Shown here in pieces: positions 34,300 through 45,643 of a stretch of 64,000 bases of DNA. Source of the stretch: Paraescarpia echinospica. Taxonomy: Eukaryota > Annelida > Polychaeta > Sabellida > Siboglinidae. How positions within the stretch are numbered: position 1 is the stretch's first letter; the number at the start of each line of letters is the position of its first letter. The DNA lies in contig CM034534.1 in the NCBI GenBank assembly GCA_020002185.1, forward strand, positions 30,647,851 through 30,711,850, written 5' to 3'. The notes under the pieces were generated by a model. It searched no databases. It saw nothing but the letters and a program-made list of their open reading frames with translations, and was not told where the DNA came from. Made by a program: the position numbers and the translations under genes.

Positions 34300-34720
34300 C
34301 ACAATTGGTGTCTCCTTCCTCCTCGACCACGAAAGGGATGTCCTGAATCACGTCCTCTAGCGGCCAGAAAGGGCTGCAGATGTGAGTGCAAAGGTAGCAT
34401 AGTTCTGTTCGACGCTGTCAGAGAATGTGGAGCAGGACGTGAGGATTTAGATATGGTGAAAGGTGCCGAGGCCCTTTATAAGGCATTTTCTTCCTGTTGA
34501 CCGACTACCTTTTCCTGCAACTGAAGCTTGGTTAGGAGTTCGTCAAATAGTGGCGAAGTTCGTCAAATAGAGGCGAAGATCCAAATGGTGCAGTGTGGAG
34601 GCTCTCCCGTTCATCTTGTGATAAAAGGGTACAGACCCCCGTAGACCTTGGTCCCGCTGATGAAGCAAAGCATTGTATGTGATCGTGCAATCCAAGGTTG
34701 CGTCATCGGACCTGGCGACT
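34300..34720 (-). pseudogene. Probable DIRS gag-like remnant
   Basis: Open pieces such as YNALLHQRDQGLRG and APFGSSPLFDELLTKLQLQE lie just 5' of the RT on the minus strand, where DIRS elements encode a gag-like protein. A 20-odd-base segment around AGTTCGTCAAATAG is duplicated in tandem (about 34537-34577). Assigned mainly by position. Confidence 0.4.
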
Positions 34721-34818
34721 GATTTATATACGTTGGTTTATTCAGCACTGTCCATTTCACTTGAAATTCCCAATCATGCAGCACTTGGTACAGGATACAT
34801 TCATTTTTGTTACTTATT

Positions 34819-35635
34819 CAGGGATCGATTTTGGCCCACGTCACTACGGCAATTGCTGTAGTTGCCCTTGTTCCTTGCTGTAGTTGCCTTTGTTCCTTGT
34901 CGTGGTGCCCAAATAAATTGGACTGTATCCATGGCCATAATTAGCTGTGGTTGCTCTCCCTTTATGCCCTAGTGCCCTTCACATGCCTGGTACTAACTAA
35001 ACTGAACTTGGCAGCATTTGTCACTTGCTGTGTATCCATCCATCAGAACAGAAATCCAAAGAAGTCATTGTCGACTCTCACATCATTTTAATGGGCACAG
35101 CCATATTGTTGTTGTTTACAAGCTACATATCCGAGAACTAACTGCGCAGTCGCTCTATAAAAACTGTTCTGTGCATGAAAAATCATGCCAGGTCAAGGTC
35201 AGTATTATGTTAATTAGCGATTCCTCCATTCAGGAGGTTACGCGAATAGGTCACACGTGTACGTCTTGACCAATCAAAACGCTCGATCGAATCACTCCCA
35301 AGCACGCCATTAAAATCATGTTTATTACGGCATACAAAAATCGGTAATACCTAAAAATCATGCCAACGAAAAAACTTAAGAAAGCGGCCAAGGGCACAAT
35401 GATGTTGGCGACTATTTTTTCAGTTAGGTGAGTAAAAATAAATTGTCATGAAAATTACTAAAAAATCACAGTAAAAGTGGTCGCCATCTGTGGGTTTGTA
35501 ATTTACATAGGTGGTGCCCTGCCCTCGAAAGAAAGTTGACCTTGGTACCCTGTCCCCTGGCCTTGATGCCTCCAAAATTATCCAGATACCAAGGCCAAAT
35601 GGCCTTGTGCTGAAAAAATGGGCCAAGTGGCCCTG
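34819..35635 (+). mobile_element. hAT-like non-autonomous repeat, copy A
   Basis: Starts CAGGGATCGATTTTGGCCC and ends GGGCCAAGTGGCCCTG, imperfect inverted termini. The body matches, in reverse, the sequence at 41303-42185. The shared segment includes an 80-odd-codon frame (35018-35269) whose translation, for example RTEIQRSHCR, is similar in both copies. No transposase motif was recognised, and no target duplication is obvious. Confidence 0.65.
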
Positions 35636-37781
35636 AAGTCCTTTGGACTAATACGTCTATACGTGACCCCGGCTGACCAAATGACCAAAGTCAGAAAAAT
35701 TGTAACATTGTTTTCTTACATCCTTGTAAGGGTTTGGTAGGGTGCTTTACATGGTTTCAAAAATTATGACTGCTACAAAAATTGGCAAAGTTATGGAGCA
35801 TTGAACATGGTAGGGATCAAAAAGTGAAAATTAAGAAAACGGCTGTTGAAGTTTTACATTATATATGCAAATGGATTGCATGGAAATATTACATGCACAA
35901 CATTCAAATGTGGCACACAGTATGTAATATGTATGTTATGTTGCAATGATACACTGGAAGCACAAATGTGCTGCTACAAAGACTTATCAAGTTATACCAG
36001 ATTATGTCTTCATGTATAAAACTAAGAGGACAGATTATTTGAGAGCAAAAGGTAGACTCACTGTTTGACACAGTTTAAAACCTACAGGCAACTGTCCAGT
36101 TTAACAGGGGTCTAGTGGCTTAATGCTGTCTGTTGACACAAGCTACTGCCAGTGACCAATTACACATTAGTCACAGTTTCCATCAAACAATAGCAGGCAG
36201 AGAATCTTAGCTCCACAGCTGGGTGTAATACACAACCAGAGCCACCACTGATTCATGGTCAAGTAGATTAGTTCAATGCACCAACTCAGACAATACACAA
36301 TACTGTGAGTGAGTGTCCAGAGTGAGGCCTAAGCAGTGTCCTCATTGCTGAATAGATCAATTAAACCTGCCAAGTGGGTGACATTCTGCACCAGTGTTCA
36401 TTAATCCTCAGTGATTGTTCAGAACACCAGACTGACCACATATCTAAACAAAGCGAATGTAATAGGTGAAGAACAGGCAGTGTTCAAATAGGGTTATTGG
36501 TTGAATTGTATTTGTCTCAACGCAAAAGGCTTTATCGTGCCTTCATCGATTATAAGAAAGCATTTGATTTAGTAGACCGGTCCTCCCTGTGGTCTAAGAT
36601 AATTTCATGCGGTATTAATGGTATTGTGTTGAAAGTTGTATACAACATATACAAAAATGCTAAATCATGTATAAATCAGGGCCAGGCTGTGTCAGCCTTC
36701 TTCTCATGTGATGTACAGGTATGGCAAGGAGAAAACGTGTGTCCTTTGTTATTTGCTATTTACCTGAATCATTTTGAACACTGTTAGTCACAATTATAAC
36801 GGACTTGACATGGCAGCTGGTGAAATTTACAACAACCTTAGTGATGATGATGTAGAAAATGTATGCTCTACTATATGCCGATAACACTAGAATGATTCAA
36901 TCAAAGACAGATTTCTTGCTTGTGTATAGCGGAACTATGTCAACTCTTCTAATTGTTGACATTTGGTTGTTTCAGGTGTCAACTATATTGTGAATCTGTA
37001 ATTATTAGTCTATATTGATACAATTGATTTATACAGTACCATGTCTACACAAGGCATGGCAAGCATAAACAGAACAGTAGAATGCATTTGATATCAATAA
37101 AGTGTAGGATATTTCACTCTATAGTTGTCCAGAATATTAATTTTCTATGTTTGTCACCTACAGGTTTCTACAGACAATACATCTTTAACCAATAGACACC
37201 ACAGTCAAACCATTTTATAATAATTAAATGAACATCAAAGTAAACACAACTTGCAATTATAGAAAATCAATAGTTTTGAAGATAAAAAGTGTTAGGCAAC
37301 TGTTCAGTCTAACAGGAGTCAAGTGTGTCTACTCTGCCTGGGCACTGTGACCAATTAAATATTAGTCAAGGTCTCAATGGAACAGTAGCACTAGGCTGCA
37401 GAGTTTAGTCATGCTGTTGACTTTGTGGCACATTAAACAAATCTACCGTTGGGGTGGTCTCTAGGGCCCTTCTCAAAACCACATCACTAGATAATGTAAA
37501 ACTTTTGCACTATGGGGGCCCCTTAGGTGCCCTTAGAATGATTCAATCAAATACAGATTTATTGTATATGTTACATTTTTACCAGTTTTGGGGTCCTTGG
37601 AGGCCCTAGGTAGCCCATAAAATGATTCAATCAAATACAGATTTCTCGTGCATAATGGCAGTGCCAAGATATGTCTATGCAAAATTAGAGAAAAAGTTGC
37701 TGAACGGTTTCTGAGATACGGCAGCTAACGGCAGACGCAGGGTGATGGCAATAGTCCCTTGGACCTTCGGCCAAAGGACTA
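35636..37781. other. Repeat-rich segment, possibly one element with AGTCCTTTGG ends
   Basis: AGTCCTTTGG at 35638-35647 and its complement near 37770-37779 bracket 2.1 kb. Inside are a LINE RT remnant (36417-36900) and three copies of AATGATTCAATCAAA (36891, 37537, 37621), each followed by a similar ACAGATTT segment. The right end (GATACGGCAGCTAACGGCAG...) looks like a repeat terminus. Whether this is one transposon is uncertain. Confidence 0.3.
36417..36900 (+). pseudogene. LINE reverse transcriptase fragment
   Basis: Begins RLTTYLNKANVIGEEQAVF, shifts frame, then reads LYRAFIDYKKAFDLVDRSSL, LWSKIISCGINGIVLKVVY and GENVCPLLFAIYLN, followed in another frame by LLYADN. These are RT blocks of CR1/jockey-like LINEs. 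The catalytic YADD is changed to YADN and the frame is broken. Both ends are missing. Confidence 0.8.
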
Positions 37782-40067
37782 AAAATGTAAATTCTACCTT
37801 TGCTTATTCAATGCAACTGTTCTACAAAAAATATCACACACGTGTATAACATACAACGCAGCCATTGCAATGGACTCTAATGGCTGGTCAATTGTGGTCT
37901 GTACCCAACTTGTACATGGCCTCATCAATGTCCAGTCAAGTCAGTCTGTGGCCAGATTATTTATTGACCACAGCTGGTCAAGAACAATATACCACATGTC
38001 CATTACACTGGTCCAGCAACACCAACATGCTATAATTAGCACAGTCATGTGACCTCAGATCAATAACAATCCATTGCAGCTCCAGACTTTGGCCAGATGG
38101 ATTAATCATGTCCTGTCCACTATACAGACTACATAGTGGCCAGTACGTCTCCCAAAGGGAGTAAGAGGGCTGTAATCCTTGTCTGCACCTCTCAATGGGC
38201 ACTTAGACCACCCAATGTCAACAGGCATTCTGTCAAGTGGAGGGATTACCCCAGAAGCCACCTATAAAGGAGACCATCTACTGGATGCCCATAAAGATCC
38301 TATGTATAAATGTACTCATGAGTGGCATTACAGTAATGTGAGAATCTACAATGCTAACGAGAAGACCCACTATGTGTAGTATCCTTTCAGCACCATGTAG
38401 GCTAGACATAAGTCAATGGAAAACCTCTAAAGAATGTAAACATGAACTGTTGAATTGAAGACTAATTTAGATAACCCTGAGTGACATGGCTACATGTGCT
38501 GTACACCTCCACAGCGATTCCAATTACCAACACTGATAACAAGTTCTGTATCAATATTCTGCATTTTAAACTTCACTTTATATCACATCAATTGGATATT
38601 TCAGGCAAGGGAAGAAACTATAGTTCAATTCATATTTTTAACTGAGCACTTACGAGAATGCATCGTATAATTTTTACTGGGTCCATAAATTTATGTTACG
38701 GGAACAATATGCTAATTGCTATTGAAATATTTGTGTTTCACTAATAAAAAATACAGATTCAAGAATCGATGTGTCAACCATGAGCTGTATTTGATATGGA
38801 GTCTATGTATTCAATATTTTTATAGGAATTAAATTGCCCCTATATTTTAGAGTTACAAAACAATTTTTATCAATTTAAATAATTAAAATATTACTAAAAA
38901 CATAAACAGTTGTTTGTAATATAATAGCATCAACATAATATGCTGTGCTAGACTAAATTGGTCCCAGTACCTACCAAACATCATACATGTACATCAAAGC
39001 TTGCTTGACACAGCACACTCTATTACCTGTCACATGGGCCACTCATTACAATACACACACAGGCAACAATGTTTTCCCTGCAATTTGCAGCCAGCACCCC
39101 ACAACTTACCCCCACCCACTCCCCTGTGTACACACACCCTGACTTACATACCAACACATCACAGGGGCAACATGATGGTAAACTAGGCATCCCAAAGGAA
39201 CCAGACAACAGGGCCTTTGTGCTTCTGCACAAGGACACCAGCCACATCATAAATCCTCAGCCACAATCAAGTGACAAGCTCCTACAGCTTCCATTGTCCT
39301 GCCAGATGCAAAGTGGCATATGTAACAGCCAGGTCATCAGTGAGTCAGGGAGAGCTAATGGCAGAGACACCAGTAGATGGCAACTTGACATCACATCAAA
39401 CAGCCTGCTGGCATGACAAAGATTACTTTTGACAACTCTCACAATGTATAATTTGTATTTTAAAATGCTGATTTTGTATATTTTGATTCAAATTTTTGTG
39501 TCTGAACACATACAGTCTGTAATGTCAGTACATATTTGGACAGAGAATATTTTTTGATCCCCCAATTTTTTTTCAATCTGTAAAAATTGTACATGCATTT
39601 GGACACTGTACATGTATGTGTTTAGACGGCTAAGAATCAACTTATTTTTAGGTGTATGAATACATCTAGTCATTAATAATAACGGTATTTGCCATCAGGT
39701 GAGACTGACAATCCAGGAGTCACAGATTAATAAAACAAAATAACAACAAAAGCTATGGCTTTGACAATGATCGCTCGACACTCGAGTGATCATTGACAAA
39801 TGCAAAACCCTAAAGTGTTCTCAGCCTGTTACTGTCAGTGTTTACTACTGTCTAGTAATTAACAGCAAAGTCTGTCCATCACAATTTGGTCAATCTCAAT
39901 TCAGAAACACAATCAAACATGTGCAACATAAAATAATATCTTCAAAACATCTTCTTTGGCATATTTGTGCATTCAAATGGATCGATGTTTGTATAATATA
40001 TTAAATTATTAATGCAATCAACAGGTGGCATAATACTGTCCCTTTACATAGCGTAAATTAATTTACA
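37782..40067. other. Unassigned region with one hairpin
   Basis: No gene recognised. At about 39759-39799 an inverted repeat (TGACAATGATCGCTCGA / TCGAGTGATCATTGACA) forms a 17-base stem with one mismatch pair and a short loop. The frame at 39069-39416 (+) has no signature. Confidence 0.4.
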
Positions 40068-40168
40068 TAATAACAGCTAGTCCGATGGGACTGCTCAACT
40101 AAACATGGACTAGTCCGATCACTGAAACTACTCGTCCGGGACGATCGGACCGGCCTTATTTCGCAGCC
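40068..40168. mobile_element. Solo end of another hAT-like element
   Basis: Contains ACTAGTCCGATC, ACTCGTCCGGGACGATCGG and the terminus TTATTTCGCAGCCTG, whose complement (CAGGCTGCGAAATAAGGCC) resembles the termini of the element at 31371-32843. No partner end was found. It is followed at once by a (TA)n run. Confidence 0.45.
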
Positions 40169-40329
40169 TGTATATATATATATATTTGCATGGTTCAACC
40201 AACTCATTCAGAAAGATTGCCAAGAGATTTAGTTTGCTTAGTTTTTAAGAACATTATATATGATCATAATTATTACCAGCACTTGGGTACTGGATTAAAC
40301 AAACAATCAAGTATGCAAGACCACACTGC

Positions 40330-40357
<28 letters not shown>
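40169..40357. repeat. Two (TA)n microsatellites
   Basis: TA runs at about 40169-40186 and 40330-40357, separated by 140 bases of unique sequence. Confidence 0.85.
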
Positions 40358-40361
<4 letters not shown>

Positions 40362-41302
40362 TTGCTTAAAGAACCTTAAAACAGGATGCTAATAAAATAT
40401 TATATACAGCTGTATACCCCCATTATTATGCCATAAACATCTTTGTCTGTCGTCTCTGCCATGTTCAACGATTATACCTATACAAGGATTGCATAATGCA
40501 ATCACAGAGCCTATTGCACAATGCAAGCACATCTATTCAGACTGACATTATTCCATGACAGAAAATGCCTCATGGTAGTATTTATCTACCCAGCCTGACA
40601 TTATCTGCATAAGCCTGCTCAGATATGGCTTTGTTTACTGATCCCAGCTGACATTAAATGTGGCAAGAGTGGATTGTTTTTGTTTAGTGTACGTAGTGAT
40701 GCCCACTGCTGCCATAAGTATAACTATCAGAACACAGATAGAGATGTACATCTGCCACGAAGGATTTAGATGTACAAGCTCAACAACATACTTTCATTAC
40801 ATGTGTTCTGATGATTCCGTGTAGTTAACTCTGACATTTATGAGACTCTCAGAATATGTCAATTAATAACTGGTACCAGGAACTAGTAGGAAATCAGTCA
40901 GTTCTGGGTTAATTTTACCAAGGTCAAGAAGCAAAATACAGTGGGAACTATGCACCACTAATGTCAGTAACTGAGTAAGAGGATATGGTCAAAAACACTA
41001 CTGATCAAAGTAAAGATATGTGTGTTACTTTTTTTAAGTGAGCACAATTCATAAGGCCTACTAATTATTGTAGTCAGCAATATCCAGAGGCAATTTGACA
41101 GCCTGCAAGATAAGCAATGACAAAATCATCAAATGATGCACTAGCAAATTCAGCTAGTTATGTACAACTTGTTGTATGAAATGTAGCAAAATATATAATT
41201 TATTTATAACTACTAAAGTCAGCAAGGTATGTACTATCAAAGCCAACAACATGAATACATGCACTGCCAAAATACCCAAACAATGTGCTACTAAGGTAGG
41301 TA
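40358..41302. other. Unassigned spacer
   Basis: Nothing recognised on either strand. Confidence 0.4.
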
Positions 41303-42185
41303 CAGGGGTAGAATTAAAAATTTTCAGAGCAGGCAAGGCCATTTTGGCATTGGTATCTCGAAAATTTTAGGGGCACCAAGGCCAGTGCACCAAGGCCAAC
41401 TTTTCTTTCAAGGCTACTTTTTGTCAAGTTTTCACTGACGCGAGTGACAGATAAGATTCCGTTACACGGCACACACAATAAATGAAATAGTAAAGATTTT
41501 TTCCTCAACCAATGAGTAAGTAGTACCTGTATTCCACAGTGATTTTGACTAATTTCAAACATGACAATTTATTTTTTACTCATCTAACTAAAAAAATAGT
41601 CGCCAACATCATCGTGCCCTCGGCCACTTTCTTCAGTTGGTCAATTTTTTGTTTTCTCGTTGGCATGCTATTTGGGTATTACCGATTTTGTACACCTTGA
41701 TAAACGAGATTTTAACGGCGCGCTTGGGAGTGATTCGATCGAGCATTTTGATTGGTCAAGACGTACGCGTGTGACCTATTTGTGTAACCTCCTGAATGGC
41801 TAATTAACATAATACTGACCTTGACCTGGCGTGATTTTCCCTGCGCAGAACAGTCTTTATAGAGCGACTGTGCAGTTAGTTCTCGGATGTGTAGCTTATA
41901 AACAACAACAATATGTCTGCGCCCATTAAAATGATGTGAGTGTCGACAATGACTTCTTTGGATTTCTGTTCTTATGGATGGATACATGGCAAGTGACAAA
42001 TGCTGCGGAAGTTCAGTTGGAAGTTAAGTTTTGTTAGTACCAGGCATGGGAAGGGCACTAGGGCATACAGGGCAACCACAGCTATTTATGGCCGTGGATA
42101 CAGTCCAATTTATCGGGGCACCAAGGCAAGGAACAAGGGCAACTATGGCAATTGCCATAGTGCCGTGGGCCAAATTTGATCCCTG
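41303..42185 (-). mobile_element. hAT-like non-autonomous repeat, copy B (inverted relative to copy A)
   Basis: Ends CAGGGGTAGAATT (left) and AAATTTGATCCCTG (right). The six bases TAGGTA lie directly outside both ends (41297-41302 and 42186-42191), shorter than the 8 bases usual for hAT. The minus strand carries a frame (41712-41999) similar to that in copy A. The left terminus shares CAGGGGTAGAA with the autonomous hAT at 18855, suggesting but not proving that its transposase could mobilise this repeat. Confidence 0.65.
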
Positions 42186-42191
42186 TAGGTA

Positions 42192-43115
42192 CTACGGATG
42201 TCAGCCTACAGTCATCATGATTTAGGCTCCCTAACATCAGTTCTAAAGGTAAATACAGCACAACATGAGCTATACTATAAGGCTGGATGATTAGCCCACC
42301 TGGAAGAAGGCATAGCAATCATCTATGGATGCCACCAGGGTGGATGGATGAGACCACATGTTAATGGGAAGGCATGACAGATGACTTCCATCTAGTAATG
42401 ACAGACCACTATCCATTAGGATCATTATAGTAAACATTCCTATGGCTGGTTCTACCTACTACTGGACTACTTCTATCAGTTCTATTAGTTTTATTACCAT
42501 GATGTCAACTTTAACCAGCAAGTTCATTCGATGAACAGTTTTAATTGGCCAGACCAATTCCTTCCTACAAAACCTCCACTGTTTAAACTCAAGAACACAG
42601 TCCTAGGTCAGCCTACAGACTGCAGCAAACAAGCCAGATCAACACCTGCTATTTGATAATGCTGTATCATTGTACACATTCCAGAGTTGATTGTATACCC
42701 ACATCATATCTGTTGTCACACCCACCAGCACATCACTTATCTTTCACTATTTCAAATTGGTCAAAGTATTAACAAGACCTAATGATAGCCAAACACACTT
42801 TTACTTGGCACTTCTCCAGAGAAGTCACATTAATTATTTGACCCATCATAGAAGCACTGTGATCTTGTTACAAGGGGTAAAAACAAATTGGTTAGGGTCA
42901 GAATATGTTTTCACCTTTCTATGCAACATAATCCATTTTGCCATGTACTGTCACCGGGCAAGGGGCATCATAGGTCATATTAGTTCTACCTAAACATAAA
43001 TATTTCAGTCCTGTTTAAACATAATTATTTATATAGATCTATAAGGGACAGTCTCATAAGTTCACGAAGCCTCAGCTCTCCAATACGACAGCATTATACA
43101 TGTATTATTGTAATT
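42192..43115. other. Unassigned spacer
   Basis: No coding or repeat signal recognised. Confidence 0.4.
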
Positions 43116-43217
43116 TACTTACTGGCGCCGTGCCCGTGAGGTGGCAGCATTGTCTCAGATTCGGGTAGAGACGATGATTGGCTCTCAGGCCAACTATGAC
43201 ATAACAAATTAAATATG

Positions 43218-44318
43218 GATACAAATAAGTATATGCATACGACTGCCCTGGGAGCTGCTGTATGCAGATGATCTCGTCCTTATGGCAACAACCAGGGAAG
43301 AACTAAGAAGGAAGCCGGTGGAGTGGCACACGAGATTGGTGGCCAAAGGACTGAAGGAGAACGCCGGGAAGTCGAAGGTGATGGTCAGCATAGGTGACAG
43401 AGGAGTGATGTCAGAGTCTGGTGCATGGCCATGTGGAGTCTGTAGCAAGGGTGTAGCCACAAACTCGCTTCAGTGTACATCGTGTACGAAGTGGGTCCAC
43501 AGGAGATGCAGTGGTGTGAAGGGCAGCCTGCAGGCAGTGAGCGTAACGTTTGTGTGCAAGAGGTGTCGGGGAGAGGTACCACCTGCAGAGGCGACGGAAG
43601 AGGGTTTGGAGGTGGATGGAGAGACATACAACAGAGTAGACAACTTCTGCTACCTGGGCGACATGCTAAGTGCGAAGGGTGGGGTGGATGCAGTGGTAAC
43701 AGCGAAAGTGAGGTGTGCCTGGTAGAAGTTCAGGGAGTTAACACCATTCCTGACTTCCAAAGCGCCCCCTCTGAAGATGAAGGGCCAGGTGAATACAGCT
43801 TGTGTCAGAAGTTGCCTGTTGTGTGGGTGTGAGACGTGGGCCATGAGGACCGATCATGACACGAGGATGGAAAGGGTTGAGTTGAGGATGGTGAGATGGA
43901 TGTGTGGCGCATCACTCACAGAGCTTAGAAGAAGAGTAGGAGTGGAGGCGAGGCGAGGTGGTATGGGCATGTAAAGCGAAAGGACGACAGACAGCCCAGT
44001 GCAGAGCTTAGAAGAAGAGTTGGAGTGGAGGTGATTGGGGATGTGATCAGAAGAAGCAGGCTGAGGTGGTTCGGGCATGTAGAGCGAAAGGATGATGAGG
44101 ACAGGGTGAAGGGCTGTACAAAGTTAGTGGTGGAGGGGACAGCTCCCGTCGGCAGACCAAGGAAGACCTGGCAGAACTCCGTGTCTGCAGACTTGAATCT
44201 GATGAGTATCGACCATCGAGATGCATGGGACCGTGTCAAGTGGAAGAGGACAATTGGAAGAAAGGCAAACCCAGCAGAGCCTGGAAACACCGCCTCTAAA
44301 CGACGATGATGATGATGA
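43218..44318 (+). pseudogene. LINE 3' half: RT end with zinc finger
   Basis: Starts inside the RT palm with WELLYADDLVLMATTREEL (YADD intact). It continues with a PHD-like finger (CGVCSKG...CTSCTKWVHRRC...CKRC), VDNFCYLGDML, LLCGCETWAMR, and, after a frameshift, RRSRLRWFGHVERKDD and VGRPRKTWQN. This is the C-terminal architecture of CR1-like or related LINEs. One stop follows AKVRCAW and a short internal duplication of GAGCTTAGAAGAAGAGT occurs at 43919 and 44006. It ends in (GAT)n, a typical LINE tail. Confidence 0.85.
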
Positions 44319-44473
44319 TATACTTTTATCAGATAATACTATACTATAACAACTATTCAACATTAAACTTATATTGAAACATGTCACACACAAAATAAAC
44401 CGACATTAAACTTTTTTCGTAGTTTAATGCCTTTTAATCACATGCATATTGACTAGGTGGCAGCTCTCATGGC

Positions 44474-44890
44474 ATAACATTCAGAAGTGCCATTCAGAGC
44501 CAGACTATCGTTCTGGCGAAGTCACACAGCCAGACGAGAGTTGGTTAAGTGAGACTACAGTGTGATCAGAACTGGGCAGTGTGGTGGCTAATATCTCAGT
44601 TACCATGTCAAGTCCTGAAGATGAATCCAGCAATGGCTATGAACCCCTTCTGTGGTCTTCGTCTCGCTTAACCGACTCTCGCCTGGCTGCGTGACTTCGC
44701 CAGAACAATAGCCTGGCTCTGAATGGCCCTTCTGAATGTTATCTGCTAGATGGAAACACTGGTATACTCATGAATTAAAGCGTCATCAATTAATGAAGTT
44801 ATATGTGACGTATTGCCAGGATTTGCAGTGTATTAATAATTATTAGTCTCACTTAACCTACTCTCGCCTGGCTGCGTGACTTCGCCAGGA
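44474..44890. repeat. Inner inverted repeat plus a third arm
   Basis: 44474-44552 and 44663-44742 are inverted copies (about 80 bases, for example GCCAGACTATCGTTCTGGCG against its complement). A third, partial copy (CTCGCCTGGCTGCGTGACTT) follows at 44848-44890. The two-arm part could be a small MITE inside the foldback element. Confidence 0.75.
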
Positions 44891-45071
44891 AGATAGTCAG
44901 AATCGCGTTTTCACTGCTCACTGTCAGTTAGCACATCTATCCCTCACAATGTTTATATATTATGTATGTTTTCGATAACGAAATGAAATTACGAAATGTT
45001 GCCCGAAATAGTATTATACAAAATAAATTGAATCTTAAACTAAATGAACACAAACAAAAGTTTTTAGTACT

Positions 45072-45139
45072 CTGTGGGATTCGAACCAAGGACCCTAAAA
45101 ATAGCAGCTCAACACGCTACCAATTTAGCCACCAAGGCC
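45072..45139 (-). ncRNA. tRNA-like sequence (tRNA pseudogene or SINE head)
   Basis: On the minus strand an A box TGGCTAAATTGG (45120-45131) and a perfect B box GGTTCGAATCC (45077-45087) have tRNA-like spacing, so a pol III promoter is plausible. The T stem is poorly paired and no clean acceptor stem is seen, so it is not a functional tRNA. It is likely a SINE head or a decayed tRNA. Confidence 0.5.
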
Positions 45140-45643
45140 AGCACATTTTGGTTGTATTTTGGCGACTGCACATATTAGTTAGCAGTCCGACCGTTGCACG
45201 AAACATCGATTGCACTTTATTTAGTTAAATTTGTCCTTGTTTGGTATTTATAACATGCTTATTCACGCTTAGTCTTTTGTTTCTGCTCGAGCATAAGCAA
45301 AGAAAGTCAATACGGAATCTTCGACATGCAGCTACGAAAGCTGCCACCTAGTGAATATGCATGATTAAAAGGCACTAAACTACGAAAAAAGTTTAATGTC
45401 GGTTTATTTTGTGATATGTTTCAATATAAGTTTAATGTTTAATAGTTGTTATAGTGTAGTATTATCTGATAAAAGTGTATCCTTATTTAATTTGTTATTT
45501 CATAGTTGGCCTGAGAGCCAATCATCTGTACCCGAATCTGTGGTAAAGTACGATACCGGTAACATTGGCCAGAGCATAATAATCCAGGCCGTTGTGATGG
45601 GACAATGCTGCCACCTCACGGCGCCTGTAAGTAAGTTTGGTGC

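Larger units (their letters stand above)
28611..34720 (-). mobile_element. DIRS-like tyrosine-recombinase retrotransposon, decayed and interrupted
   Basis: Reading leftward: a gag-like remnant (about 34720-34300), reverse transcriptase (34118-33650), RNase H split by an insertion (33125-32983 and 30596-30435), and a tyrosine recombinase (about 30160-29030), ending in inverted repeats. This gene order, with a tyrosine recombinase replacing the integrase, defines DIRS elements. Three related arms of CTTACCTGGCTCCGTCGCTT type lie at 28645-28677 (+), 28862-28888 (inverted) and 28951-28979 (+), as expected for terminal repeats and the internal complementary region. Frameshifts and stops are frequent. 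The right boundary is approximate. Confidence 0.85.
43116..45636. mobile_element. Foldback element with long inverted repeats, interrupted by a LINE
   Basis: The outer ends read CTTACTGGCGCCGTG (left) and CACGGCGCCTGTAAG (right). The left arm (43116-43218 plus 44319-44465) pairs with the right arm 45339-45636 over more than 240 bases. The right arm has about 60 extra bases. The left arm is split by the LINE at 43218-44318; the uninterrupted right arm shows the pre-insertion sequence. The centre holds a smaller inverted repeat and a tRNA-like sequence. No transposase was seen. Confidence 0.75.
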
